From Blastochloris tepida (GTDB lineage Bacteria; Pseudomonadota; Alphaproteobacteria; Rhizobiales; Xanthobacteraceae): 64,000 bases of DNA. The translations under genes were made by a program, and so were the position numbers. Below are positions 46,989-57,587 of the stretch, piece after piece. Position 1 is the first letter of the stretch. The number at the start of each line of letters is the position of its first letter. The DNA lies in the NCBI RefSeq assembly GCF_003966715.1, contig NZ_AP018907.1, forward strand, positions 1,910,001 to 1,974,000, given 5' to 3'. The notes under the pieces are model-generated. The model was not told the origin of the DNA and did no database searches. It worked only from the letters and a program-made list of their open reading frames with translations.

Positions 46989-47384
46989 TCAGGTGGCAGG
47001 GCTTGCGGCCGGTTCCTGCGGCTTCGGTTTCTGAAAGACAATGCCGCACCGCCTCTGAATGGAGGCCTGTTCGATCGCTTCCATCTCACCGCGCAGGCGC
47101 GCCAGCTCCGCCGTCTGCTGGTCGTTGCCGCCGATGAAAAACAGCGCCGGCCAGAAGACGACGAGGCCGACCCCCATCGCCACGGCATCGCGGCTGGCCT
47201 TCTCGTCCTGCGCGCCAGCGACGGTGGCGGCGCGGGCGGAGACGCGCTGGGCTTCCTCGCCGAGCTGGCGGCAATCCAGGCGCTCGTACTGCAGGGGCGA
47301 GACGTAGGCCGCTGAAATGCTTTCCGCGCGTTTGGCGCATGCCGTCAAAAACACTGCCATCGCCACAATCAAAGGTAGATGCAT
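46989..47384 (-). CDS. Small lipoprotein of unknown function
   Basis: A 131-residue lipoprotein. The ATG at 47384 has GGAG about 8 bases upstream and gives MHLPLIVAMAVFLTACAKRA, with lipobox LTAC. An upstream start adding six residues is possible but lacks a good binding site. Features of the mature part are YERLDCRQLGEEAQRVSARA, a hydrophobic VAMGVGLVVFWPALFFIGGN and a coiled ELARLRGEMEAIEQASIQRR. The family seems common in this order but I know no function. Confidence 0.8.
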   Translation of the reverse strand: MHLPLIVAMAVFLTACAKRAESISAAYVSPLQYERLDCRQLGEEAQRVSARAATVAGAQDEKASRDAVAMGVGLVVFWPALFFIGGNDQQTAELARLRGEMEAIEQASIQRRCGIVFQKPKPQEPAASPAT

Positions 47385-47547
47385 TGCCAACTCCGTAACC
47401 ATAGAATTATGGTTATCGAAGTTGTTCCGTCACGGCAATACAACTAAAGAGTGCAGAAGCGCCGCTTCGCCGGGCGCCCGCCAATAGCTCCGCAAATCCG
47501 GTACCCAGGTCTGCGGCGAATGCTCCTTGCCGAGCCGACCCGTCCGG

Positions 47548-48093
47548 TCAGCGTCCCGGCGGGGGATCGATGCAGGTCAGGCCGGCGGCGTAGCGCTTCC
47601 AGTTGGCGACATAGCCGGTGGCGGATTTGGCGAGCCGCGCCACCGCCTCCGGATCGAGCGCGCGCACGGCCCGGGCCGGCGCGCCGACGATCAGCGAGAA
47701 ATCGGGAAACGTCTTGCCCTCGGTGATGAGCGCATTGGCGCCGACGAGGCAGCCGCGGCCGATCACCACGCCGTTGAGCAGCGTCGCGCCCATGCCGATC
47801 AGCGACCCATCGCCGATGGTGCAGCCGTGCAGGATGGCGTGGTGGCCGATGGTGCAGTCGGCGCCGATGGTGAGCGGAAAGCCCATGTCGGTGTGCAGCA
47901 TGGCGCCGTCCTGCACGTTGGAGCGGGCGCCGACATGGATCAGCTCGTTGTCGCCGCGCAGCACCGAGCGCCACCACACGCTGGCCTCGTCATCGAGCCG
48001 GACGCGGCCGATCAGCACCGCGTCGGGCGCGACCCAATAGCGGCCGGGCGGCGGAAATTCCGGGCTGATGCCATCGAGCGCATAGATCGGCAT
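47548..48093 (-). CDS. Gamma-class carbonic anhydrase-like protein
   Basis: A 181-residue left-handed beta-helix of hexapeptide repeats. Zinc-ligand histidines fit His67 (LHTD), His84 or His85 and His89 in IGHHAILHG. It belongs to the YrdA/CaiE/gamma carbonic anhydrase group. Enzyme activity is not certain because many members are inactive. It lies 18 bases after the small membrane protein gene, in the same orientation. Confidence 0.85.
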   Translation of the reverse strand: MPIYALDGISPEFPPPGRYWVAPDAVLIGRVRLDDEASVWWRSVLRGDNELIHVGARSNVQDGAMLHTDMGFPLTIGADCTIGHHAILHGCTIGDGSLIGMGATLLNGVVIGRGCLVGANALITEGKTFPDFSLIVGAPARAVRALDPEAVARLAKSATGYVANWKRYAAGLTCIDPPPGR

Positions 48094-48111
48094 GACTTCC
48101 TCCGCGCGGGC

Positions 48112-48435
48112 TCACACGAGGCCGAGCGCGCGCAACATCACGATGACGGTGGTGCCCGACATCAGGCTCCAGAAGCCGGCGATCATCGTCGCCAGCGCCA
48201 CGCCGATCGGGTTGTTGTTCTCGAAGCGCTCGCGCCGCACCGTGTTGCGGACGATGATGAAGGGCGCCGCGAACACCAGGAATGGCACGTGCGCATAGGC
48301 CGCCGCATTGCCGGTCAGCAGCGCGTGGAAGCTCGCCGGCCGGGCGACCAGCATCTGGTAGCCGGTGGACAGCATGCCGGCGACGGCGAAGCCGAGACCC
48401 AGGGCGATGAAGTTCTGAACGGTTTCCGGCGACAC
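48112..48435 (-). CDS. Small conserved membrane protein
   Basis: A 107-residue protein with three hydrophobic segments near residues 8-30, 47-62 and 76-103. It contains a polar loop NTVRRERFENNNPIG. It is probably co-transcribed with the carbonic anhydrase-like gene downstream. Function unknown. Confidence 0.75.
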   Translation of the reverse strand: MSPETVQNFIALGLGFAVAGMLSTGYQMLVARPASFHALLTGNAAAYAHVPFLVFAAPFIIVRNTVRRERFENNNPIGVALATMIAGFWSLMSGTTVIVMLRALGLV

Positions 48436-48656
48436 GACACGACCCCCGCATTCTGGCGACGGCCCGCACGCGGGCTCATCGGGGCGGAGGTTAACACGCC
48501 CTTAACCGGGCGCGCCGCAACTTCGTAAACGAAGGGTTAACGGCGGCGCGCGGCCGGCGCGTCTTCCTTCTGTCACCGCGATGTGCCAATCGCCGCGGCG
48601 GGTGATAATTGCCCCTGCCCCGCGCCCCCGCCGGGGCGCCGCTCTGGACCGGACGG

Positions 48657-49814
48657 ATGAAGGTTCTCCTCGCGCACAATCGCTACCAGCATTATGGCGG
48701 GGAGGATGCCGTCTTCGACGCCGAGCGGGCGCTGCTCGCCGAGGCCGGGCTGACGGTGACCGCCCATGTCGTCACCAACGACGACATTACCGGCTTCGCC
48801 GCCCGGCTGCGCAGCGGGCTTGAGGCCCCCTACAGCCGGCGGGCGCGCGCGGCCTTCGCCGCCCAACTCAGGCGCGACCGGCCGGACGTGGTGCACGTCC
48901 ACAATCTGTTCCCGCTGCTGACGCCGTCGATCCTCGACGCCTGCCGCGACGAAGGCGTGCCGGTGGTCGCCACCCTGCACAATTACCGCACGCTGTGCGC
49001 GAGCGGCCTCAGGGTGCGCAACGGCGTGCCGTGCAGCCTGTGCGTCGAGGGCTCGCCCTATTGGGCGGTGGTCCACCGCTGCTACCGCAATTCGCTGCCG
49101 GGCTCGCTCGCCGCCGCCAACACGGTGATGCTGCACCGGGCGCTCAAGACCTGGCAGCGCAAGGTGCGGCTGTTCATCACCATGTCCGACTTCGCGCGCG
49201 CCGAGTTCGTCGCCGCCGGCTTTCCGGCCGAGCAGTTGGTGGTGAAGCCCAACTTCGTGCCCGATCCCGGTCCCGCCGCCGAGGATGGCGCCAAGGACGG
49301 CGTGCTCTATGTCGGCCGGCTCAGCTTCGAGAAGGGCATCTTCGTCCTGCTCGAGGCGTGGAAGAGCGCGAAGACGCCGCTCACCATCATCGGCGACGGG
49401 CCGGAAATCGAGGCGGTGCGCGCGGCGCAGTCGCCGACCGTCACCTTTCTCGGGCCGAAGAACACCGCCGAGGTGCTGGCCGCCATGCGCCGCCACCGCT
49501 TCCTGGTGGTGCCCTCGATCGTGTTCGAGGGCTGCCCGCGGGTGGTGGCGGAGGCGTTCGGCGCCGGCCTGCCGGTGATCGCCTCGCGCATCGGCTCGCT
49601 GCAGGAATTGATCCAGGACGGCGTCAACGGCCTGCACGCCATTGCCGGCGATCCGGCCTCGCTCGCACGGACGGTCGATGCGGCAGCGGCCGACCCTGAA
49701 CGCGCCGCCGCGCTCGGGCGCAATGCCCGGGCCAGCTACGAGCAGGCGTTCACGCCGGAACAGTCGCTGCGCGCCCTCCTCGCCGCCTATGGGGCGGCAA
49801 TCGGCCGGCCGTAG
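48657..49814 (+). CDS. Glycosyltransferase family 4 protein
   Basis: A 385-residue GT-B retaining glycosyltransferase. The N-terminal half has RYQHYGGEDAVFDAE and DVVHVHNLFPLLTPSILDAC. The C-terminal half has YVGRLSFEKGIFVLLEAW, IIGDGPE and the E-x7-E nucleotide-sugar motif in EGCPRVVAEAFGAGLPVIAS. The start MKVLLAHNRYQHYGG at 48657 is chosen by family. It probably adds a sugar to a surface glycan, given the GDP-fucose genes downstream. Confidence 0.88.
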   Translation: MKVLLAHNRYQHYGGEDAVFDAERALLAEAGLTVTAHVVTNDDITGFAARLRSGLEAPYSRRARAAFAAQLRRDRPDVVHVHNLFPLLTPSILDACRDEGVPVVATLHNYRTLCASGLRVRNGVPCSLCVEGSPYWAVVHRCYRNSLPGSLAAANTVMLHRALKTWQRKVRLFITMSDFARAEFVAAGFPAEQLVVKPNFVPDPGPAAEDGAKDGVLYVGRLSFEKGIFVLLEAWKSAKTPLTIIGDGPEIEAVRAAQSPTVTFLGPKNTAEVLAAMRRHRFLVVPSIVFEGCPRVVAEAFGAGLPVIASRIGSLQELIQDGVNGLHAIAGDPASLARTVDAAAADPERAAALGRNARASYEQAFTPEQSLRALLAAYGAAIGRP

Positions 49815-51625
<1,811 letters not shown>

Positions 51626-51626
51626 G

Positions 51627-52580
51627 ATGGTGCCCTTTTCGCTCGCCGGCAAGCGCGTCTGGGTGGCCGGCCACCGCGGCATGGTGGGCGCGGCGATCGT
51701 GCGCCGGCTCGCCCGCGAGGACTGCGAGGTGCTCGTCGCCGAGCGCGCCGCGCTCGACCTGAAGAACCAGTCCGCGGTGTCGGCGTGGATGGCGGCGCAC
51801 AGGCCGGACGCGGTGTTCCTGGCGGCGGCGAAGGTCGGCGGCATTCTCGCCAACGCCACGCAGCCGGCCGATTTCCTGTTCGACAATCTGATGATCGAGG
51901 CGAACGTCATCGAGGCGGCGTACCGCGCCGGGGTCGGGAAGCTGTTGTTCCTCGGCTCGTCCTGCATCTATCCGAAGCTCGCCGAGCAGCCGATCGTTGA
52001 AGAGGCGCTGCTCACTGGGCCGCTTGAGCCGACCAACGAATGGTACGCGATCGCCAAGATCGCCGGCATCAAGCTGGTGCAGGCGTTTCGCCGGCAGCAC
52101 GGCTGCGACTTCATCTCGGCGATGCCGACCAATCTCTACGGGCCGGGCGACAATTTCGACCTCGCCTCCAGCCATGTCGCGCCGGCGCTGATCCGCAAGG
52201 TGTGGGAGGCGAAGATGCGCGGCGACCGCGAGATCGTCGTCTGGGGCACCGGCTCGCCGCGGCGCGAATTCCTGCATGTCGACGACTGCGCCGATGCCTG
52301 CGTCCATCTGATGAAGGTCTATTCCGACGCCCTTCCGATCAATATCGGCTGCGGCGAGGACATCACCATTCTCGAACTGACGCGGCTGGTGTGCGAGATC
52401 GCCGGCTTCGAGGGCGAGATCGTCCACGATCTGACCAAGCCCGACGGCACGCCGCGCAAGCTGCTCGACATCGGCCGCATCCGCAGCCTCGGCTGGTCGC
52501 CGACCATTCCGCTGAAGGACGGGCTGCGCGCGAGCCTCGACTGGTTCCTGGCCGAGCACGCGCAGGAGAGCGCGCGATGA
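51627..52580 (+). CDS. fcl: GDP-L-fucose synthase
   Basis: A 317-residue epimerase/reductase that makes GDP-L-fucose from the Gmd product. The cofactor loop [14 protein letters not shown], catalytic SSCIYPK and [14 protein letters not shown] are intact. The ATG at 51627 is preferred because AAGGA lies 9 bases upstream. An ATG at 51618 would sit too close to it. It overlaps the next gene by four bases (ATGA). Confidence 0.95.
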   Translation: MVPFSLAGKRVWVAGHRGMVGAAIVRRLAREDCEVLVAERAALDLKNQSAVSAWMAAHRPDAVFLAAAKVGGILANATQPADFLFDNLMIEANVIEAAYRAGVGKLLFLGSSCIYPKLAEQPIVEEALLTGPLEPTNEWYAIAKIAGIKLVQAFRRQHGCDFISAMPTNLYGPGDNFDLASSHVAPALIRKVWEAKMRGDREIVVWGTGSPRREFLHVDDCADACVHLMKVYSDALPINIGCGEDITILELTRLVCEIAGFEGEIVHDLTKPDGTPRKLLDIGRIRSLGWSPTIPLKDGLRASLDWFLAEHAQESAR

Positions 52581-53392
52581 GCGTGAACGACATCGCCGCG
52601 AGCGGAACGCTCGACCGCAAAACGCTGCGCGTTCTCGGCGTGCCGGTGAGCGTGGTGGATATGGCCCGCGCGGTCGACACCGTCACCGGCTGGGGCCGGG
52701 CCGGGCCGACGAAAACCGTGTTCGTGCGCGACGTCCACGGCCTGATGCTGGCGCTGCAGAACCCCGCGCTGCTCGCGCTGCACGAGCGGGCGGACCTCGT
52801 GGTGCCGGATGGCACGCCGCTGACCTGGGTCGGCCGGCTGCGCGGGTTCGGCGAGCGGATCGACCGCGTGCCCGGCCCGGACCTGCTGGCCGAGGTCTGC
52901 CGCGCCTCGGCGGGAACCGGGCTTCGCCACTTCTTCTTCGGCGGCAAGCCGGGCGTCGCCGAGACGCTGGTGGAGCGGCTGACGCAGACCTGTCCCGGGC
53001 TGCAGATCGCCGGCACCTTCAGCCCGCCGATGCGCAGCATCGACGCCACCTCGCCGCTGTCGGCGGAGGAAGAGCGCGAGATCGAGATCATCCGGCAGGC
53101 GGCGCCCGACATCGTCTGGGTCGGCCTGTCCACGCCGAAGCAGGAATACTGGATGATGAAGGCCGCCCCCCGCCTGCCGCACGGCGTGCTGCTCGGCGTC
53201 GGCGCGGCGTTCGATTTCCATTCCGGCCACGTCCGGCGCGCACCGGCCTGGATGCGCAACAATGGGCTGGAATGGCTGCACCGCCTCGCCAGCGAGCCGC
53301 GCCGGCTGTGGCGGCGGTATCTGGTTCTCGCGCCGCTGTTCGTGGTCAAGGTGGCCGGCGAGCAGATCTCGGGGCGCTGGAAGGCCCCGTGA
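52577..53392 (+). CDS. WecG/TagA/CpsF family glycosyltransferase
   Basis: A 271-residue family 26 glycosyltransferase, which in other bacteria adds the second sugar to a lipid-linked exopolysaccharide or wall polymer. The motifs [27 protein letters not shown] and [14 protein letters not shown] with [20 protein letters not shown] are typical. It is translationally coupled to fcl, so it probably works on the same fucose-containing glycan. Confidence 0.92.
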   Translation: MSVNDIAASGTLDRKTLRVLGVPVSVVDMARAVDTVTGWGRAGPTKTVFVRDVHGLMLALQNPALLALHERADLVVPDGTPLTWVGRLRGFGERIDRVPGPDLLAEVCRASAGTGLRHFFFGGKPGVAETLVERLTQTCPGLQIAGTFSPPMRSIDATSPLSAEEEREIEIIRQAAPDIVWVGLSTPKQEYWMMKAAPRLPHGVLLGVGAAFDFHSGHVRRAPAWMRNNGLEWLHRLASEPRRLWRRYLVLAPLFVVKVAGEQISGRWKAP

Positions 53393-53550
53393 AGGTGGAG
53401 ACGGTATTCAGGACCGCCCGCCGCCGCTCGCCCGCCCTCATGCCCGCTGCGCACATCCGGCGACCGATCACAACACTGGAAACAAGTCCGGCCTTGCGGC
53501 ACAAGGCTGGATGTGAACAGTGAAGCCTGTATCTTCCGGTTGCAGAGACC

Positions 53551-54954
53551 ATGACCCTGACGCCCCTCATTCTCGCCGGCGGCTCCGGCACGCGGCTGTG
53601 GCCCGTGTCGCGGGACGGCATGCCCAAGCAGTTCCTGCCGCTGGCCGGCGAGCGCTCGACCTACCAGCAGGCGCTGGCGCGGGTTGCCGATCCGGCGCTG
53701 TTCGCACCGCCGATCGTCATCACCAACGAGGCGTTCCGCTTCTTCGCCCTGCAGCAGGCCGAGGCGCTGGGGCTGACGCCGACCGTGGTGCTGGAGCCGG
53801 CACGGCGCGACTCGGCGGCGGCGATCGCCGCCGGTGCCGCCGTCGCGGCGCTGCGCGCCCCTGACGCGATCGTGCTGGCGATGGCTGCCGACCATGTGAT
53901 CCTCGACGAGGCGCTGTATCTCGACGCGGTGCGGGCGGCCGAGCAGGCCGCCGCCGCCGGCCGCGTCGTCACCTTCGGCATCCGGCCGACCGAGCCCAAG
54001 ACCGGCTATGGCTATATCCGCCGCGGCGCCGCGCTCCCGGTCGCGGGCGTGTTCGCGGTCGACGCCTTTGTCGAGAAGCCGGACGCGGCGACGGCGGCCG
54101 ACTATGTCGCCGCCGGCTATCTGTGGAACTCCGGCAATTTCGTGTTCCGCGCGGATGTGATGGCCGCCGAGCTCGCCCGCTTCCAGCCCGACCTTGCCGA
54201 GGCGACCCAGGCCGCGGCCGCAGGCGCGATCGCCGACGGCCATTTCCAGCGGCTCGACGCCGAGGCGTTCGGCCGCGCGCCGCGCATCTCCATCGACTAC
54301 GCGCTGATGGAGAAGACCGAGGCGGCGGCGGTGGTGGAGAGCGCCTTCCGCTGGTCGGACATCGGATCGTGGGACGCGGTGTTCGCGATCGCCGACCACG
54401 ACCGGCTGGGCAACGCCGCGACCGGCGATGCCGCGATCTTCGACTCCAAGGGTTGCCTCGTTTATTCCGACGACGGGCTGACGGTGATCGACCGGATCGA
54501 GAACCTCGTCGTGGTGTCGACGCCCGACGCCGTGCTGGTGGCCGACCGCAGTCGCAGCGAGGACGTGAAGACGCTGGTCAACCGGCTGTCGAACCGCCGC
54601 GAGGCCAGCGAACACCGCCGCGGCGTGCGCCCGTGGGGGCACTATGACAGCATCGACCGCGGCCCGCGCTTCCAGGTCAAGCGCATCGTGGTGCAGCCCG
54701 GCGGCGTGCTGTCGCTGCAGCGCCATCTGCACCGCGCCGAGCATTGGGTGGTGGTGCGCGGCACCGCCGAGGTGACGGTCGGCGACCGCGTCGAGCTGGT
54801 GCAGGAGAACCAGTCGGTGTTCATCCCCGCCACCGCCCGCCACCGGCTGGCCAATCCCGGCCGCATTCCGCTCGAGATCATCGAGGTGCAGACCGGCAGC
54901 TATCTCGGCGAGGACGACATCGCCCGCTTCGACGACGTCTATCGCCGCGCGTGA
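53551..54954 (+). CDS. manC: Mannose-1-phosphate guanylyltransferase/mannose-6-phosphate isomerase
   Basis: A 467-residue bifunctional enzyme. The N-terminal nucleotidyltransferase has LILAGGSGTRLWPVSRDGMP and KQFLPL, with FVEKPD downstream. The C-terminal cupin isomerase has RPWGHYDSID, VQPGGVLSLQRHLHRAEHW and IPATARHRLANPG. It supplies GDP-mannose to Gmd. It follows the family 26 transferase gene after 158 bases, so it may have its own promoter. Confidence 0.95.
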   Translation: MTLTPLILAGGSGTRLWPVSRDGMPKQFLPLAGERSTYQQALARVADPALFAPPIVITNEAFRFFALQQAEALGLTPTVVLEPARRDSAAAIAAGAAVAALRAPDAIVLAMAADHVILDEALYLDAVRAAEQAAAAGRVVTFGIRPTEPKTGYGYIRRGAALPVAGVFAVDAFVEKPDAATAADYVAAGYLWNSGNFVFRADVMAAELARFQPDLAEATQAAAAGAIADGHFQRLDAEAFGRAPRISIDYALMEKTEAAAVVESAFRWSDIGSWDAVFAIADHDRLGNAATGDAAIFDSKGCLVYSDDGLTVIDRIENLVVVSTPDAVLVADRSRSEDVKTLVNRLSNRREASEHRRGVRPWGHYDSIDRGPRFQVKRIVVQPGGVLSLQRHLHRAEHWVVVRGTAEVTVGDRVELVQENQSVFIPATARHRLANPGRIPLEIIEVQTGSYLGEDDIARFDDVYRRA

Positions 54955-55010
54955 GAACGATGCCGGGATGATCGGTTCAAGACTGTCGCCGGCCGGGAAC
55001 CGCTCTCTTT

Positions 55011-55482
55011 CCCTCTCCCCTTGTGGGCTACGGTATTCATGGATCTGAATCGCCTGGGCCGAGAGAGATCGAGCCGAAACGCGATCTCTTTCGGCGTGAC
55101 TTGCGCCTGCGGCGTCTGGCACAAGCCCGCCGTCGTCATGGCCGGGCTTGTCCCGGCCATCCACGTCTTTGTTTTCAAATAGGTTTTCAAGACGTGGATG
55201 CCCGCGACAAGCGCGGGCATGACGAGTTCAATCCTGCGGCCCCCGGTAACTGCCGATCCACCGCGTTCTCGATGAGACATCCGCAGCCTGTCCATTAAGC
55301 CATTGATGGATCAGCACAGAATCAGATCCGTGAATGCCGTAGCCCCTTGTGGGAGAGGGTGGCGAGACCGAGCGAAGCAAGGTCGAGCCGGGTGAGGGGT
55401 TTTTCAAGTTCGATCGGTTATACCCCTCACCCGACGCGCGATCGTCAGATCGCGCGTCACCCTCTCCCACAAGGGGAGAGGG
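55011..55482. repeat. Long palindromic element, copy 2 (472 bp)
   Basis: It is near-identical to 42025-42501. The terminal inverted repeats here read CCCTCTCCCCTTGTGGG and CCCACAAGGGGAGAGGG, so the base that differs from copy 1 is changed at both ends and pairing is kept. It follows manC, as copy 1 follows the patatin gene. The 210 bases after it hold no gene. Confidence 0.85.
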
Positions 55483-55693
55483 AAGGAAGGGACCGGCCCG
55501 ATCAAGCGGAAGCCGTATGCAACGGCACCGCGCGCGGCGGAGGAATCGGTCGAATGCCGGCGGCTCCGTTAAGCCGCGCTTCAGGCTGCAACGCATCATT
55601 TGAGGCGCCGAGATATCCGTAACTTGCCCTGAAACCCTTGGGAAAGGCCCGACTCGGATGATGATGCCGAACCCGCGTTCAGGGAGTTGCCCG

Positions 55694-55978
55694 ATGATCG
55701 CCTCGTTTGTGCTCGGCCATTTGCTGTTCGGCGCCCTTCTCGGAACGCGCTTCCGGGTGCGCGTGCTGGTGCCGGTGATGCTTGTGGTGCTGCCGGCGGT
55801 CGCGGCCGCCATGCTGGCCGCGCAGGCCGGTGCCTGGACGATCCTCGGTGCCGTGCTCGGCGCGGCGGTGGCGCTGCAGTTCGGCTATCTGGCCGGCGCC
55901 GCGCTGAACGCGGACGCCGCCGCCACCCTGCCCCATGCTTTGGCCCGCGCCACCACGCCGCTCACCCGGGCCGGGTGA
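55694..55978 (+). CDS. Small membrane protein of unknown function
   Basis: A 94-residue protein with three hydrophobic stretches (MIASFVLGHLLFGALLG; VLVPVMLVVLPAVAAAMLAA; AWTILGAVLGAAVALQFGYL). The ATG at 55694 follows AGGGAG. A longer start at 55658 lacks a good binding site. It is convergent with the secretion operon, 24 bases from the chaperone gene. Confidence 0.7.
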   Translation: MIASFVLGHLLFGALLGTRFRVRVLVPVMLVVLPAVAAAMLAAQAGAWTILGAVLGAAVALQFGYLAGAALNADAAATLPHALARATTPLTRAG

Positions 55979-56002
55979 GCCGGGGTCGCGCGGATCCTCC
56001 TC

Positions 56003-56980
56003 TCACCGCGACGGCGCGGCGGGCGGCGTTTCCAGCAGCCGCGACAGCGCCAGCTCGTTGACCACCGGCGGGTTCTGCTTCAGCAGCTCCGCGATGTAGG
56101 CGCGGCGGTTGGCCTCGGTGCGCTCGGCCCGCAGGCGCTCGACCAGCGGCTCGCGCACCTCCTCCAGCGGCCGGGTGTGAGAAGCCTTGGTGTCCATCAG
56201 CTTGATCACATGCCAGCCGTCATCGAGCCGGATCGGCTCGGTGACCGCGGACTTGGCGAGACCGGCGACCTGGCTGGCGATCTCCGGCCGCAACTGCGCC
56301 TCGGCCAGCCAGCCGAGCTCGCCGCCCTTCTCGGCGCTGGCGGTGTCGTCGGACTCGCTCCGGGCCAGCGCCGCGAAATCGGCGCCCGGCTGCCTGAGCT
56401 TCTTCAGCACATCGTCCAGCTTGCGGCGCGCCTTGTCCTCGGCCGCCTTGTCGGCACCCTTGGGCAGCGCAACGAAGATCTGGGCGATCTGGAACTGCCG
56501 CGGCACCAGAAAGGCGGTGGCGTTGGCGTCATAGATCGTCTTGAGATCGGCCTCGCCCGGATAGTCGGCGGGCGGCGTGGTCTGCGCGCGCAGGAAGCTC
56601 TCGACGATGGCAGCCTCGCGCGCCCGCTCGACCTGGGCGGCGACGGCGGGCTGCTGCTCCCACTTCCTGGCCAACGCCTCCTTGAGCACCACCCGGTTGG
56701 CGAGCAGCGCGCGCACCGTCTGGCTGAGCAGCGCCGGATCGCGCGCCAGCGCCGCCTGCTGGCGGGCATCGAGCGAACCGATCACCGCGCGGATCTCGTC
56801 GGCGGTGACGTCGCTGGTGCCGACGCGGGCGATCACGTCGCTGGCGGGTGTCATCGGCCGCGCCGGCGCCGTCTGCGGCGCCGCGGGCGGGCGGCCCGGC
56901 GCCTGCGCCAGCGCCGCGGAGGCGCCAAGAAGCGCGCCGGTCAACAGAGCGGCGCCCGCCGCATTGGTCTTGAACATCAT
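56003..56980 (-). CDS. Parvulin-type peptidyl-prolyl isomerase, periplasmic
   Basis: A 325-residue SurA/PrsA-like chaperone. A signal peptide ends near ASAALAQA. An N-terminal helical domain holds SDVTADEIRAVIGSLDARQQ and a parvulin domain lies at about residues 160-265, with FQIAQIFVALPKGA, FAALARSESDDTASAEKGGE and LGWLAEAQLRPEI and VTEPIRLDDGWHVIKLMDTK. It likely folds outer-membrane or secreted proteins of the operon. Its ATG overlaps the coiled-coil gene stop (ATGA). It is the last gene of the seven-gene operon. Confidence 0.88.
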   Translation of the reverse strand: MMFKTNAAGAALLTGALLGASAALAQAPGRPPAAPQTAPARPMTPASDVIARVGTSDVTADEIRAVIGSLDARQQAALARDPALLSQTVRALLANRVVLKEALARKWEQQPAVAAQVERAREAAIVESFLRAQTTPPADYPGEADLKTIYDANATAFLVPRQFQIAQIFVALPKGADKAAEDKARRKLDDVLKKLRQPGADFAALARSESDDTASAEKGGELGWLAEAQLRPEIASQVAGLAKSAVTEPIRLDDGWHVIKLMDTKASHTRPLEEVREPLVERLRAERTEANRRAYIAELLKQNPPVVNELALSRLLETPPAAPSR

Positions 56981-57585
56981 GGCGTGACCTTCTGATCGAG
57001 AAGCCTGTCGCGATAGTCCTGCACGGTGTTCTGATGCTCGACCCGCTTGAGCCCGAACACCGGATCGTGCACCGCGATCGCCTCCAGCGGGTTCATCGCC
57101 TCATAGCGTTCCAGGATCTCGCGCCCCGTCTTGGCAAGCTCGGCATTCTTGGCCTCGCAGCTTTTGGTGCTGGCCTTGAACGCCGCCGCCTCGCGCTCGA
57201 ACTTCGCGCGCTCGGCATCCTTGGCGCGGGCGACGCCCGCGGCTTCCGAATAGGCGCCTTTCCAGCGCTCCAGCATCTCGTCGCGCTCGCCGAGCCGCTG
57301 GTTGAACTCCTCGACCGCCTGCCGGTACGCCTGATCGAGTTCCTTCACCTGCGCCTTCAGCGCGGTCGTCTCCTTCTTCAGCCGGTCGCGCTCGCGCTCG
57401 GTCTCGGCCTGCTTCGCCTGCAGCGTTGCGCGCTGGTCCTCGAGCTGGCGCACCTGCAGCGTGGCGCTGCGCAGCGCCTCGCGCAGGCGGTCGGCCTCCG
57501 ATTGCGCCTGCGCCGACGCCGGCGCCAGGATGGCCAGCGTGACGATGGCCAGCGTGACGGCGGCGATGTTTGCGAAGGTCCGCAT
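56977..57585 (-). CDS. Periplasmic coiled-coil protein
   Basis: A 202-residue exported protein. The signal peptide MRTFANIAAVTLAIVTLAIL ends near ASAQAQ. Residues 30-115 form a long charged coiled coil rich in Arg, Glu and Lys, and a C-terminal part holds NPLEAIAVHDPVFGLKRVEH. One cysteine is seen (STKSCEAKNAEL). Start set at 57585, two bases after the porin stop. It may link TonB or the porin across the periplasm. Function not known. Confidence 0.78.
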   Translation of the reverse strand: MRTFANIAAVTLAIVTLAILAPASAQAQSEADRLREALRSATLQVRQLEDQRATLQAKQAETERERDRLKKETTALKAQVKELDQAYRQAVEEFNQRLGERDEMLERWKGAYSEAAGVARAKDAERAKFEREAAAFKASTKSCEAKNAELAKTGREILERYEAMNPLEAIAVHDPVFGLKRVEHQNTVQDYRDRLLDQKVTP

Positions 57586-57587
57586 GG

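Noticed and set aside
52363..55164. 933-codon minus-strand frame opposite manC and the transferase gene
   Set aside because: It runs through three real plus-strand genes and the 472-bp element. No conserved domain is visible.
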